This document shows, in pieces, positions 7,539 through 15,381 of a stretch of DNA of 64,000 nucleotides. The notes under the pieces were generated by a model that saw only the letters and a program-made list of their open reading frames with translations, made no database searches and was not told the origin of the DNA. Numbering within the stretch: the stretch's first letter is position 1; each line of letters begins with the position of its first letter. Position numbers and translations under genes: made by a program. This DNA comes from Fontibacillus puldeungensis (GTDB lineage: Bacteria > Bacillota > Bacilli > Paenibacillales > Paenibacillaceae), in the NCBI RefSeq assembly GCF_042678945.1, contig NZ_JBHTLM010000025.1:1-64000 (forward strand). Direction: 5' to 3'.

Positions 7539-9824
7539 TTGAACGCCAAAAAACTATGGATCAGCTTAGCAACGGTGATTATCCTGTCTTTTGCCATATT
7601 GGGGTACTACGGCGGGGAAATTTACCACTCTATGCCCCCGATTCCGAAAAACGTGGTAACCACGGACGGAAGAGTTGTCGCTACAAAGCAAGATATTCTG
7701 AATGGTCAAAATGTGTGGCAATCCATTGGCGGCCAAGAGGTTGGCAGCATCTGGGGGCACGGCGCTTATGTCGCTCCCGATTGGTCTGCCGATTGGCTGC
7801 ACCGGGAGTCGGAGCTTATTTTAAACCGCTGGGCTAAAGTTACCCCGCCAGATACGTATGAAAGTCTTGATGATGAAACGAAGGCAGTACTGCTGACCCG
7901 GCTAAAAAAAGAGATGCGCACAAACACCTATCAGCCGAACACCGGCAACCTGGTCATATCTGCTGACCGGGCGTTCGCCTATGACGAATTGAGTCGGCAT
8001 TACACTTCTCTATTCGGAAATGATCCTGCATTCGATAAGCTAAGAGACAGCTATGCGATTCCCCGAAACGCGATTACAGACCCGGCCAGGCAAAAAGCGT
8101 TAAGCGCCTTTTTCTTCTGGGCTGCTTGGTCTTGTTCTACGGAGCGACCGGGCGATACGATTACGTATACCAACAACTGGCCTCACGAATCGCTAGTAGA
8201 TAATAACATGACTGGGTCTATGGTTATCTGGTCAGTTGTGAGCTTTGTGCTGCTTCTGGCAGGCGTTGGTGCCTTGGCTTGGTATTATGCGGCGCAGAAG
8301 CATCATGATGGCGAGGAGCTCTTTCCGGACAAGGACCCGCTTCTCGGGTTAGCGCCAACCCCTTCCATGAAAGCAACGCTCAAGTTTTTTTGGGTCGTGA
8401 CCGCTTTGGTGGTGGCCCAAGCCGCACTCGGGGTCATCACCGCCCATTATCAGGTAGAAGGCAGCAGCTTCTATGGAATTCCGATTGCAGAGTGGATTCC
8501 TTATTCGGTGACAAGAACATGGCACACACAGCTCGGGATCTTCTGGATTGCCACAGCCTGGCTGGCGACCGGATTGTTTGTAGCTCCGGCCGTATCCGGT
8601 CATGAGCCTAAGTTCCAAAGAGCCTTGATCAACTTCCTATTCGTTTGCCTGCTCATTATTGTTGTTGGCTCCATGGCCGGTCAATGGTTTGCAATACGGC
8701 AAAAACTGGGTTATACGACGAACTTCTGGTTCGGACACCAAGGCTACGAATATGTGGATTTAGGCAGATTCTGGAAAATCTTCCTGACCGTCGGCCTGTT
8801 CCTATGGCTCTTCCTGATGGCCCGTGCCATTTGGCCTGCGCTGCGGCGCAAACAGGAAGGAAAGCATCTGCTCGCTTTGTTCCTGCTAGCATCAACAGCC
8901 ATTCCCGTGTTCTACATCCCCGGTCTAATGTGGGGACAGCATACGCATCTGGCTATAGCCGAATATTGGCGTTGGTGGGTTGTTCACCTCTGGGTGGAAG
9001 GATTCTTCGAGGTATTCGCCACCGTAGTGATCGCGTTCCTGTTTACGCGAATGGGGCTTTTGCGAATATCGACGGCTACTAGCTCGGTCTTGTTCTCGAC
9101 GGTCATTTTCCTGTTCGGGGGCATCATCGGGACGTTCCACCATCTGTATTTCAGCGGGACGCCGATCGGAGTGCTTGCCTTCGGGGCTGCATTTAGCGCG
9201 CTGGAGGTTGTTCCTTTATGTCTCATCGGCTTTGAGGCCTATGAGAATCTGACGTTGACCCGGGCAAGACCATGGGTTAAAGCCTACAAATGGCCAATTC
9301 TCTATTTCGTAGCGGTGGCCTTCTGGAACCTGGTGGGTGCCGGATTGTTCGGCTTCTTCATCAACCCGCCGGTGGCGCTCTACTATATGCAGGGCTTGAA
9401 TACAACCCCCGTACATGGTCACACGGCTTTGTTCGGGGTATACGGCACCCTCGGCATCGGACTGATGCTATTCTGCTTAAGGGGTCTGACTTCAAACAAA
9501 GAGTGGAAAACCGGTGTACTCCGTTTTTCGTTCTGGGCCATTAATATTGGCCTCGCTCTCATGGTGCTGCTCAGTCTGCTGCCGATCGGGCTAATGCAAA
9601 CCTGGGCCAGCGTCGAGCACGGTATGTGGTACGCGAGATCCGCAGAGTTTATGGGCAGAGGGATCATTCACAATTTTGTGTGGATGCGCATCGTTGGGGA
9701 TACGATATTTACGGCGGGGCTGTTGTCTTTAGGCTGGTTCGTCCTGGGACTCAAGACAGGTTGGTCTCTGAAAGACGATAGGGTTTCTTATTTAGGCGAT
9801 AAAGGAGCACCGGCTAAAAAATAA
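7539..9824 (+). CDS. norZ: Quinol-dependent nitric oxide reductase (qNOR)
   Basis: A single-chain NO reductase of about 760 residues that reduces 2 NO to N2O with quinol electrons in the membrane. Residues 1-220 form the extracytoplasmic cytochrome-c-like domain that has lost haem-binding cysteines. The rest is a NorB core of about 12-13 helices with haem/Fe ligands in EGFFEVFAT, GTFHHLYFSG and HGHTALFG. The GAGGAG site is too close to the GTG at 7530 (2 bp) but about 11 bp from the TTG at 7539, so I prefer the TTG. It probably protects against host- or denitrifier-derived NO, with the divergent haemoglobin. Confidence 0.93.
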   Translation: MNAKKLWISLATVIILSFAILGYYGGEIYHSMPPIPKNVVTTDGRVVATKQDILNGQNVWQSIGGQEVGSIWGHGAYVAPDWSADWLHRESELILNRWAKVTPPDTYESLDDETKAVLLTRLKKEMRTNTYQPNTGNLVISADRAFAYDELSRHYTSLFGNDPAFDKLRDSYAIPRNAITDPARQKALSAFFFWAAWSCSTERPGDTITYTNNWPHESLVDNNMTGSMVIWSVVSFVLLLAGVGALAWYYAAQKHHDGEELFPDKDPLLGLAPTPSMKATLKFFWVVTALVVAQAALGVITAHYQVEGSSFYGIPIAEWIPYSVTRTWHTQLGIFWIATAWLATGLFVAPAVSGHEPKFQRALINFLFVCLLIIVVGSMAGQWFAIRQKLGYTTNFWFGHQGYEYVDLGRFWKIFLTVGLFLWLFLMARAIWPALRRKQEGKHLLALFLLASTAIPVFYIPGLMWGQHTHLAIAEYWRWWVVHLWVEGFFEVFATVVIAFLFTRMGLLRISTATSSVLFSTVIFLFGGIIGTFHHLYFSGTPIGVLAFGAAFSALEVVPLCLIGFEAYENLTLTRARPWVKAYKWPILYFVAVAFWNLVGAGLFGFFINPPVALYYMQGLNTTPVHGHTALFGVYGTLGIGLMLFCLRGLTSNKEWKTGVLRFSFWAINIGLALMVLLSLLPIGLMQTWASVEHGMWYARSAEFMGRGIIHNFVWMRIVGDTIFTAGLLSLGWFVLGLKTGWSLKDDRVSYLGDKGAPAKK

Positions 9825-9831
9825 CGTTTCT

Positions 9832-9872
9832 CTACCGAAGCCAAGTGAAGTATTCATGTGGCTCTTCGGTAG
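9832..9872 (+). terminator. Terminator of the NO reductase gene
   Basis: CTACCGAAGCCA pairs with TGGCTCTTCGGTAG, and a short T-rich stretch follows. It begins 8 bp after the qNOR stop. Confidence 0.75.
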
Positions 9873-9885
9873 CTTTTCAATTTTT

Positions 9886-10221
9886 TCATAAGAGGTTCTC
9901 AGCAAGCAGGTCCAATTTCTCCTTGAATTCCACAAAGCGGATAAATCGATCCTCTCGGAGGTATTCTTTCTGATCGATGAACATGAGCATCGTTGGAACT
10001 GAAAATACTAAAAATCGGCCCGCAACCTCCGGAACCTGATTGGCATCGATGTGTCCCAGGAAGATGGGCGGATAATCATCCAGCAGTTCCCCAAGCTTTG
10101 GCAGAATGGCGTGACATACGCTGCACTCGGGTCTGCTGACGTACAGAAAGCTCAGCTTATGATTTTGCAGAAACTCCTCCACCTGCTCCATCGAAGTTAA
10201 CTCGTAGATTTCTTTCATCAA
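9886..10221 (-). CDS. Thioredoxin-fold protein with CSVC site
   Basis: A 111-residue thioredoxin-like protein. It has an N-terminal betaalphabeta (FLYVSRPECSVCHAILPKL), a CSVC redox pair near 35-38 instead of CGPC, and a cis-proline segment (FSVPTMLMF near 75). It may act as a thiol-disulphide exchange protein or a bacilliredoxin-like factor. Its partner is unknown. It follows trxA in the same direction, but the strong hairpin at 10235-10280 separates them, so it is probably transcribed partly on its own. Its ATG has a weak GGTGG ribosome site. Confidence 0.8.
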   Translation of the reverse strand: MMKEIYELTSMEQVEEFLQNHKLSFLYVSRPECSVCHAILPKLGELLDDYPPIFLGHIDANQVPEVAGRFLVFSVPTMLMFIDQKEYLREDRFIRFVEFKEKLDLLAENLL

Positions 10222-10234
10222 ACCACCTCATTTC

Positions 10235-10280
10235 AAAAAAAACGGCGAAGCGCTAACTAATATAAGCGTCGCCGTTTTTT
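10235..10280. terminator. Terminator between trxA and the CSVC thioredoxin gene
   Basis: AACGGCGAAGCGCTAAC and its partner GCGTCGCCGTT form a stem flanked by A and T runs on both sides, so it can work in either direction. It lies 13 bp after the trxA stop. Confidence 0.8.
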
Positions 10281-10292
10281 CTGATATTTATC

Positions 10293-10613
10293 TTAATTAG
10301 CTGCTAGTTTCATGATTTTTTCCTTAAGAACACCCTTCGGATTAACACCGATCATCGTATCGACCAGTTTTCCGTCTTTAAACAATAGCAAGGATGGAAT
10401 GCTCCGGATACCAAACTGGCTGGCCAAATCGCTCTCCTCATCGACATTTACTTTAGCAATTGTGGCTTGCCCCTTCACTTCACCTGCCAATTCCTCGACA
10501 ATCGGTGTTTGCATTTTGCACGGACCACACCAAGGCGCCCAAAAGTCCACCAACGTAACCCCCGATTGAATTTGATCCTGAAACGTTTCTTTCGTTAATA
10601 CTGCTGTTCCCAT
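10293..10613 (-). CDS. trxA: Thioredoxin
   Basis: A canonical 106-residue thioredoxin with the active site WCGPCK (29-34), preceded by VDFWAPW, and the cis-Pro loop RSIPSLLLF near 75. It reduces cytoplasmic protein disulphides using thioredoxin reductase. The ATG has an AGGAGG site. A good promoter (TTGACG, 17 bp, TATAAT) lies about 80 bp upstream. Just past its -10 box is ATTCAA-N8-TTGAAT, the same arrangement found at the promoter of the ArsR-rhodanese gene, so redox or sulphur-dependent control of trxA is likely. Confidence 0.96.
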   Translation of the reverse strand: MGTAVLTKETFQDQIQSGVTLVDFWAPWCGPCKMQTPIVEELAGEVKGQATIAKVNVDEESDLASQFGIRSIPSLLLFKDGKLVDTMIGVNPKGVLKEKIMKLAAN

Positions 10614-10673
10614 GAGAAAAACCTCCTGTATATTTTGGAATATTTGCGACTGCTTAAATATTACGGTTCAACT

Positions 10674-10720
10674 ATTCAATTAATTAATTGAATTATAATA
10701 CGGATATTCACTATCGTCAA
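10674..10720 (-). promoter_or_regulatory. trxA promoter with ATTCAA-N8-TTGAAT operator
   Basis: The -35 TTGACG (10715-10720) and -10 TATAAT (10692-10697) are 17 bp apart. The palindrome ATTCAA-N8-TTGAAT (10674-10693) overlaps the -10 and the expected start site. The same site in the same place precedes the ArsR-rhodanese gene at 11864-11883. Confidence 0.75.
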
Positions 10721-10852
10721 GTGGCTCAACATCCCACTCTATCCTTATACACATATCATACTGTTTGTTCTCAGTCACAGTACGGCATGTCTCATAGCAG
10801 CCCTGCGTCTCTGTACGACATGCATACTAGTCCCCTGCCTGCACGGTACCTC

Positions 10853-11037
10853 TAGATGTAAAAAGTACAGTTATTTCGCTCCATATCCCCAATTTTTGTG
10901 AAATAGATGTAAAAAGTACATTTAAACCAGCCCATATGGCATCTCGCGGCGCTTTGAGCGAATTTAGCTGCACTTTTTACATTTACTTCCTCACATTACG
11001 AGAAACCACAATAAATAACTGTAGAAAATACATTTAA
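10853..11037. repeat. Four-palindrome intergenic element, copy A
   Basis: Four imperfect palindromes centred at about 10863, 10914, 10974.5 and 11025.5 have cores TGTA-AAAAG-TACA, TGTA-AAAAG-TACA, TGCA-CTTTT-TACA and TGTA-GAAAA-TACA. Centre spacings are 51, 60.5 and 51 bp. It fills the gap between the ArsR-rhodanese terminator and the trxA promoter. The rest of this 567-bp gene-free stretch shows no coding sequence. Confidence 0.8.
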
Positions 11038-11117
11038 ACCATCGCGAGGTGCTGGCAACACTCCACAATACCTCACAACGCTTCACAACACGGTACAGCA
11101 TCCGAGATGATGGCACC

Positions 11118-11146
11118 AAAAAAACACAGCTTGAATAGCTGTGTTT
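11118..11146 (-). terminator. Terminator of the ArsR-rhodanese gene
   Basis: AAACACAGCT and AGCTGTGTTT form a perfect 10-bp stem followed on the minus strand by a T-run. It lies 35 bp after the stop. Confidence 0.8.
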
Positions 11147-11180
11147 GCTCACTTTGCAGTCACTATGCGCTATGCTTAAA

Positions 11181-11855
11181 TTAGTCATCTTCCTCAGCCC
11201 GCCACTCCTGCACGCCTTCTGCGATGCGGTAGGCTTTGAATCCCTTCTTCTGCATCGTTTCTACCGCTTGCGAGGTGTATACACAATATGGGCCTCTGCA
11301 ATAGGCTGCTATCTCAGTATCACGAGGAAGGTCCAAAAGGTACTGATCTAATTCCTCCAGCGGTACCGATATAGCTCCATCAATATGCTCAAATTCATAT
11401 TCTTCTTTGGGGCGTACATCTAGTACAAGAATCGTCCCCTCATTCATTCGCTTCGACAATTCCTCTTTCGAAATCGATGTTACGTCATGATATTGTTTGA
11501 GCATGTCCTCTTTGAGCCGCGGAACATCCGACAACTGATTCTCACAAATTTTCCACAGTGACATCAGGAAATCAGCCACAGCTGGGGTGGCTAACGAATA
11601 GATAACATAATTTTTCTGCTTGCTGAATTTAACCAGGTTGGCCTCGAGCAAAATCTGCAGATGTCGCGAAACGTTGGCTACGCTCATTCCCGTCTGCTGA
11701 GCGATCATCTCTACAGACTTAGGGCCGTTCGAGAGCAAACTTAAAATCTCCAGTCTTCTTTCGCTCGATAAGCATTTCCCGATTCTGGCATACTGCAAAA
11801 ACAGCTTTTCCTGATATATTTGTACCGCTTGATTATCCTCCATCAAAGTATCCAT
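11181..11855 (-). CDS. ArsR-family regulator fused to a rhodanese domain
   Basis: A 224-residue two-domain protein. Residues 15-100 are an ArsR-type winged helix (RRLEILSLLSNGPKSVEMIA, TGMSVANVSRHLQILLEANL). Residues 125-220 are a rhodanese domain with the catalytic-type loop AYCRGPYCVY near 187. Classical ArsR metal-binding cysteines are not evident. Rhodanese Cys can carry a persulphide, so sensing of sulphane sulphur or thiol redox state is a plausible role, as for other ArsR-type persulphide sensors. Its promoter carries ATTCAA-N8-TTGAAT, also found at trxA, suggesting autoregulation plus control of thioredoxin. The fusion itself is known in several Firmicutes. Confidence 0.9.
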   Translation of the reverse strand: MDTLMEDNQAVQIYQEKLFLQYARIGKCLSSERRLEILSLLSNGPKSVEMIAQQTGMSVANVSRHLQILLEANLVKFSKQKNYVIYSLATPAVADFLMSLWKICENQLSDVPRLKEDMLKQYHDVTSISKEELSKRMNEGTILVLDVRPKEEYEFEHIDGAISVPLEELDQYLLDLPRDTEIAAYCRGPYCVYTSQAVETMQKKGFKAYRIAEGVQEWRAEEDD

Positions 11856-11863
11856 CCTTTAGT

Positions 11864-11910
11864 ATTCAACTGAATACTTGAATTATAAAATTTCAACCGA
11901 TTCAATTCAA
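11864..11910 (-). promoter_or_regulatory. ArsR-rhodanese promoter and operator
   Basis: The -35 TTGAAT (11905-11910) and -10 TATAAT (11882-11887) are 17 bp apart. The palindrome ATTCAA-N8-TTGAAT (11864-11883) overlaps the -10 exactly as at trxA. Nested within it is AGTATTCA-AC-TGAATACT (11861-11878). Confidence 0.75.
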
Positions 11911-11927
11911 GTGATCTGTAAGTCTTA

Positions 11928-12239
11928 TCACTCTAAGTCAAGATTGATATCATCACTGTATGTCCAATGACCGTTGACATTCTTCATGTAAATAAGGGCA
12001 TTATATTTGTAATTGTTATCCTCTACATTTGGGTAAGTATCACTCCATTCTATTACTCCATGAACTACGGCTTCCTTCTCCCCTAAGAATACGACACGTT
12101 CACCAGACAATATGTATTTAGAATCGGATTTTTCAAAGTATGTACCGAGCTTCTCCACCCATTTTTTCGAACCTTCGGAACCACTCCATCTCTCAATGGA
12201 TAAAGGAGAAGTATACTGAACTGTAAGCTCAAGATTTTT
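11928..12239 (-). pseudogene. 5'-truncated gene for a small unknown protein
   Basis: The frame is open from a TAA at 12240 to the stop at 11928 and reads like protein throughout, with VQYTSPLSIERWSGSEGSKK upstream of the only usable start. The GTG at 12158 would give 76 residues (EKLGTYFEKSDSKYIL to the C-terminus) but lacks a ribosome site, and coding-like sequence continues 27 codons above it. I therefore read it as the 3' part of a gene whose beginning is lost. The C-terminal part (VVHGVIEWSDTYPNV, ALIYMKNVNGHW) could be an NTF2-like strand pattern, but I do not recognise the family. Confidence 0.5.
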
Positions 12240-12262
12240 TTAATTAGTTTTGTTAATCACTT

Positions 12263-12312
12263 ATGACCCAAAAAAGGCTGCCGCTCTTTTCGGCAACCTT
12301 TTTTTGGGTCAT
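12263..12312. terminator. Strong bidirectional terminator
   Basis: ATGACCCAAAAAAGG and CCTTTTTTTGGGTCAT flank an inner TGCCG/CGGCA stem. It lies just after the TrmH-type gene stop on the minus strand. Confidence 0.85.
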
Positions 12313-12320
12313 AAATTATG

Positions 12321-13097
12321 TTAATATGTTACGTTCGTTACGTCATGCTCTCCCCATACCCCAACTTCTTCATCAAAGCTCCCTTTGGAAAATTCATAAA
12401 GAGCGATGCCCACCGCGGTCGGCAAATTGAGCGAATCGATGAAGGAGCTATGAGGAATGACTACGCCGGTACCATACGTGCTTTCATCCGCCAGCAGCCC
12501 GCTCGACTCGTTGCCGAACAGCAGCGAATAATGCGGTTTGTTTCCCAGGTGAACAGCATGCTCCAGTGGTTCCTCACCATTCAGTCTGAAAGCATAAATA
12601 TCATGTTCAAAATGCTGAGTATACTCCTCCAGACTTGAGAAAAATGAGAAATTCAGCTTAAACAAAGCTCCCATTGAACTGCGGATCGTCTTCGGATCGA
12701 ATAGATCGGCTGCAGGCCGGATAATAACGATGTCTCGATAATTGAATCCCAGTGCCGTTCTAAGAATTGTTCCCAAGTTTCCTAAATTGCCGGGTCTGCA
12801 GAGTATGATGTGGTTCTCATCTGGACGCACCGGCTTCTCATATTTCCGGAAAATGCCGAGTAAATAGCAGTTTTCTTTGGGGCTTAGCTTGTCAATCAAG
12901 CGGTCATTGACCGTCCATGGGATATGATAATCATTGCACATTGTCTGAACGTCCGGTGAGTCCGGCGACGGCTGATACTGCGATGAGAAGACGACACGAA
13001 CGATCTTTTCCGGAACAGAATGGAGCATTTCAATAGTAGGAAACATCCCAAGCGTGTATGAAAATTCATAATCTTTGCGATATGGCTTAAAATTCAC
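12321..13097 (-). CDS. TrmH/SpoU family RNA 2'-O-methyltransferase
   Basis: A SPOUT-class methyltransferase of about 258 residues. The C-terminal half carries the three SpoU motifs: GNLGNLGTILRTA, LLFGNESSGL, and IPHSSFIDSLNLPTAVGIAL, which build the trefoil knot that binds S-adenosylmethionine. The substrate is a tRNA or rRNA ribose that cannot be named from the sequence. I chose the GTG at 13097 because GAGGTG lies 6 bp upstream. The longer frame to 13148 has no ribosome site. The gene stands alone and ends at the strong terminator at 12263-12312. Confidence 0.85.
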   Translation of the reverse strand: MNFKPYRKDYEFSYTLGMFPTIEMLHSVPEKIVRVVFSSQYQPSPDSPDVQTMCNDYHIPWTVNDRLIDKLSPKENCYLLGIFRKYEKPVRPDENHIILCRPGNLGNLGTILRTALGFNYRDIVIIRPAADLFDPKTIRSSMGALFKLNFSFFSSLEEYTQHFEHDIYAFRLNGEEPLEHAVHLGNKPHYSLLFGNESSGLLADESTYGTGVVIPHSSFIDSLNLPTAVGIALYEFSKGSFDEEVGVWGEHDVTNVTY

Positions 13098-13240
13098 GGT
13101 TAACACCTCAGTTATCTGTAAAGCACATGATTCATTAGGGCGTTCCAAATCTTGGAGCCTCCCTATTCTCCCTACATTAGTCCTAGATGCATCCTTAAAC
13201 TGTTAATTCGATCACAACCAAAGATAAGTCCGACAATGGC

Positions 13241-13291
13241 AAAAAAATAAGCCGAGCACAACGCGAAAGCAGGCCTTCGCATAGCTCAGCT
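13241..13291 (-). terminator. Terminator of the TetR-SMR operon
   Basis: AGCTGAGC/GCTCGGCT outer arms and a GCGAA/TTCGC inner stem are followed by TTATTTTTTT on the minus strand, just after the SMR stop. Confidence 0.65.
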
Positions 13292-13309
13292 AGGAAACCG
13301 TTTTTTTTC

Positions 13310-13696
13310 TTAACGATTTGCATTATCTACGTAAACTTCAGCCTGATGTCCTCCGGCGTGCTCCTTCGCCTCTCCATGGCCCGGACCGAGCAGATTCAAG
13401 ACGACGACGCCAACGACAATCAACGTAATGCCGATCACGCTGCCCGCATTGATTTTTTCCTTCCAGATCAATACCGAAATCAGAACCGTAGCTACAGAGC
13501 CTACCCCGGACCAAATGGCATAAGCCATATTTAAAGGGATCGTTTTAAAGGTCAGGGAGATGAAATAGAAGGAACATATAAATGCAAGGATACTAATCAG
13601 AGAAGGATACAGCTTCGTAAACCCTTGTGACGCCTTTAGCATCGAGGTCCCCACAAGTTCGGTGGCAATGGATATTGCCAGATAAAGATAGGCCAT
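13310..13696 (-). CDS. SMR family multidrug efflux protein
   Basis: A small multidrug resistance transporter of about 128 residues with four membrane helices. It keeps the membrane Glu (SIATELVGTSMLKASQGF) that couples proton influx to export of cationic drugs, and the YAIWSGVG motif of helix 3. A hydrophilic tail of about 20 residues rich in His, Glu and Ala is longer than usual for the family. The ATG at 13696 is 7 bp from AGGAGG. The preceding ATG (13699) is only 4 bp away. Its start overlaps the TetR stop, so the regulator and pump are co-translated. Confidence 0.9.
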   Translation of the reverse strand: MAYLYLAISIATELVGTSMLKASQGFTKLYPSLISILAFICSFYFISLTFKTIPLNMAYAIWSGVGSVATVLISVLIWKEKINAGSVIGITLIVVGVVVLNLLGPGHGEAKEHAGGHQAEVYVDNANR

Positions 13697-14247
13697 CATT
13701 TCTCCTCCTTTGTCCACGTTCTTAACTGCTCGATCACTTGCTGTTTGAGCTCGCCGTTTGGCGGAGCCAATCCAAACATTTCAGCAAACCATAGGCCATC
13801 GACGGCCAGCCTAATGATCGTTGCACGCACCGGATCGATTCCATCGTCTGCAAGTTTTTCCTGGATGACTGCGTATTCATCCTGCATACTTTTTAACATC
13901 TGGGGGTTCGAAAAAAGCGCTGCCGTAAGCGCTGTGCTAGGATCAAAAACTCCTTCGACGCATTGGTCGGAACTGGCTACATAGGCCCTGGTCCATTTTC
14001 CATGGTGATTTGCATCCAACTCTACCCTTTCGCCTAGCTCCGTGACATAGTCACGGGACAGTTTTTCAATCATGCCTGAAATCAATTCCTCTTTGTTAGG
14101 AAAATGGTACAGCAGCCCACCTTTGCTGATGCCTGCTTTTTTCGCAACGGCTTCCAGCGTTAATCTCTCCACACCTTCTTCATGCACGATCATTGAAGCA
14201 GCTTTTAGAATGAGATCTCTTTTGGAGTCTTTATGTACTGACGACAT
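13696..14247 (-). CDS. TetR/AcrR family repressor of the SMR pump
   Basis: A 183-residue TetR regulator. Residues 10-55 form the helix-turn-helix (LEAVAKKAGISKGGLLYHFPNKEELI), and the remaining helical domain should bind the inducing drug. I start it at the ATG at 14247, 8 bp from AGAGGTGA. The GTG at 14259 lies inside that ribosome site. The perfect 20-bp palindrome 14273-14292 is 26 bp upstream, so the protein probably represses its own operon, including the SMR gene that overlaps its stop. Confidence 0.92.
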   Translation of the reverse strand: MSSVHKDSKRDLILKAASMIVHEEGVERLTLEAVAKKAGISKGGLLYHFPNKEELISGMIEKLSRDYVTELGERVELDANHHGKWTRAYVASSDQCVEGVFDPSTALTAALFSNPQMLKSMQDEYAVIQEKLADDGIDPVRATIIRLAVDGLWFAEMFGLAPPNGELKQQVIEQLRTWTKEEK

Positions 14248-14272
14248 TTTTGGAATCACCTCTCATCTTTAC

Positions 14273-14292
14273 TATACCGTCCGGACGGTATA
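14273..14292. promoter_or_regulatory. TetR operator
   Basis: TATACCGTCCGGACGGTATA is a perfect 20-bp palindrome between the TetR gene and the divergent methyltransferase-like gene. It may therefore control both. Confidence 0.85.
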
Positions 14293-14395
14293 ATTTCAAG
14301 AGGAGAAAGATATATATTTTTTCTCACATTCTTAATTTTACCAAAGGAGTATAATATCACCGAAAACAATATTTTTCCACAATATGGTGATTATA

Positions 14396-15340
14396 ATGGC
14401 TAAATTTACAGGAGATACCGCCAAAAAAATTTTAGCTAACGAAATCAATGTGCAAACATTGCTCCACCAACACCCGGAGTACCAAGAAGAGGTACTGAGA
14501 GAACTCAGCATCATGAAAGGGAGTTATGATTTAAAGCGAATTCAAGCCATGATGAATAAATATACATCAAGCGCTAAGCTGGCCGGTAACCTCATTTATA
14601 AAAGCGGTTTCAACGAAAAAACCGTAAATACTTTTTTGCCCAACATTATTAAAGCCCGAATGGCTCTTCATTTGCTGGAGCATGCGAGCATCGCTGCTTC
14701 TGCGCAAAGCCCAACCAAAAACGTACGATTTAATTTGTGGGACGGAATGGTTTTGCAGAGGCTTCTATTCAGCAAGGGCTTTGAAAGAAAGCCGGTATCG
14801 CTGGGCCTTTTTAACTTTTGCTGGAAGTTTGTTCTGAACAAAAAAATCCTCATGCCGTTAGTTAACCAAAAGGGGATTTATTGCTTCTACTCTAAAGCGT
14901 TGATTCGAGAGCTAATTCGCTTAATCGGGGATAAGAAGTGCCTGGAAATTGCCGCCGGCGACGGAACATTAACCCGGTTTTTGAATGACGCACATGCCCG
15001 GTGCAAGGCGACGGACGACTATAGCTGGGAGCACTACATCACCTATCCCGACTTTGTGGAACAGGCCGACGCCAAAGCCGCCCTGTTCAAATATACGCCG
15101 GAAGTCGTGCTTTGCTCTTGGCCGGTCCCGCAAAATACATATGAAAAGCATGTTTTCAAAACGAGCTCTGTAAAACTATATATCGTAATAGGAACCAGAA
15201 ATCCCGCCTTTACCGGGGATTTTGGCGCTTACAACGAGGCGGAGCAATTTACGATGGAATTAAACGAGCGGTTGTCCTCTCTCATTTTGCCGCCGTCAAA
15301 TGAAAATGCGGTGTATATTTTCAGGAGAAAAGAGCACTGA
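14396..15340 (+). CDS. Uncharacterised methyltransferase-like protein
   Basis: A soluble protein of about 314 residues. The C-terminal half contains CLEIAAGDGTLTRFL near 188, a good match to motif I (E/DxGxGxG) of class I SAM-dependent methyltransferases, followed by acidic residues that could bind the SAM ribose (ATDDYSW). The N-terminal 120 residues are helical (EYQEEVLRELSIMKGSYDLK) and I do not recognise them. The ATG at 14396 has GGTGA 9 bp upstream. The gene is divergent from the TetR-SMR operon and may share its operator. Substrate unknown. Confidence 0.65.
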   Translation: MAKFTGDTAKKILANEINVQTLLHQHPEYQEEVLRELSIMKGSYDLKRIQAMMNKYTSSAKLAGNLIYKSGFNEKTVNTFLPNIIKARMALHLLEHASIAASAQSPTKNVRFNLWDGMVLQRLLFSKGFERKPVSLGLFNFCWKFVLNKKILMPLVNQKGIYCFYSKALIRELIRLIGDKKCLEIAAGDGTLTRFLNDAHARCKATDDYSWEHYITYPDFVEQADAKAALFKYTPEVVLCSWPVPQNTYEKHVFKTSSVKLYIVIGTRNPAFTGDFGAYNEAEQFTMELNERLSSLILPPSNENAVYIFRRKEH

Positions 15341-15381
15341 TTAGCGTAGCACCGCCCGTTGATTGCGAGTGGAGTTAAGCC

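Noticed and set aside
10853..11037. CRISPR array in the spaced repeat region
   Set aside because: The repeated units are short imperfect palindromes with alternating 51 and 61-bp spacing, no constant repeat and no cas genes.
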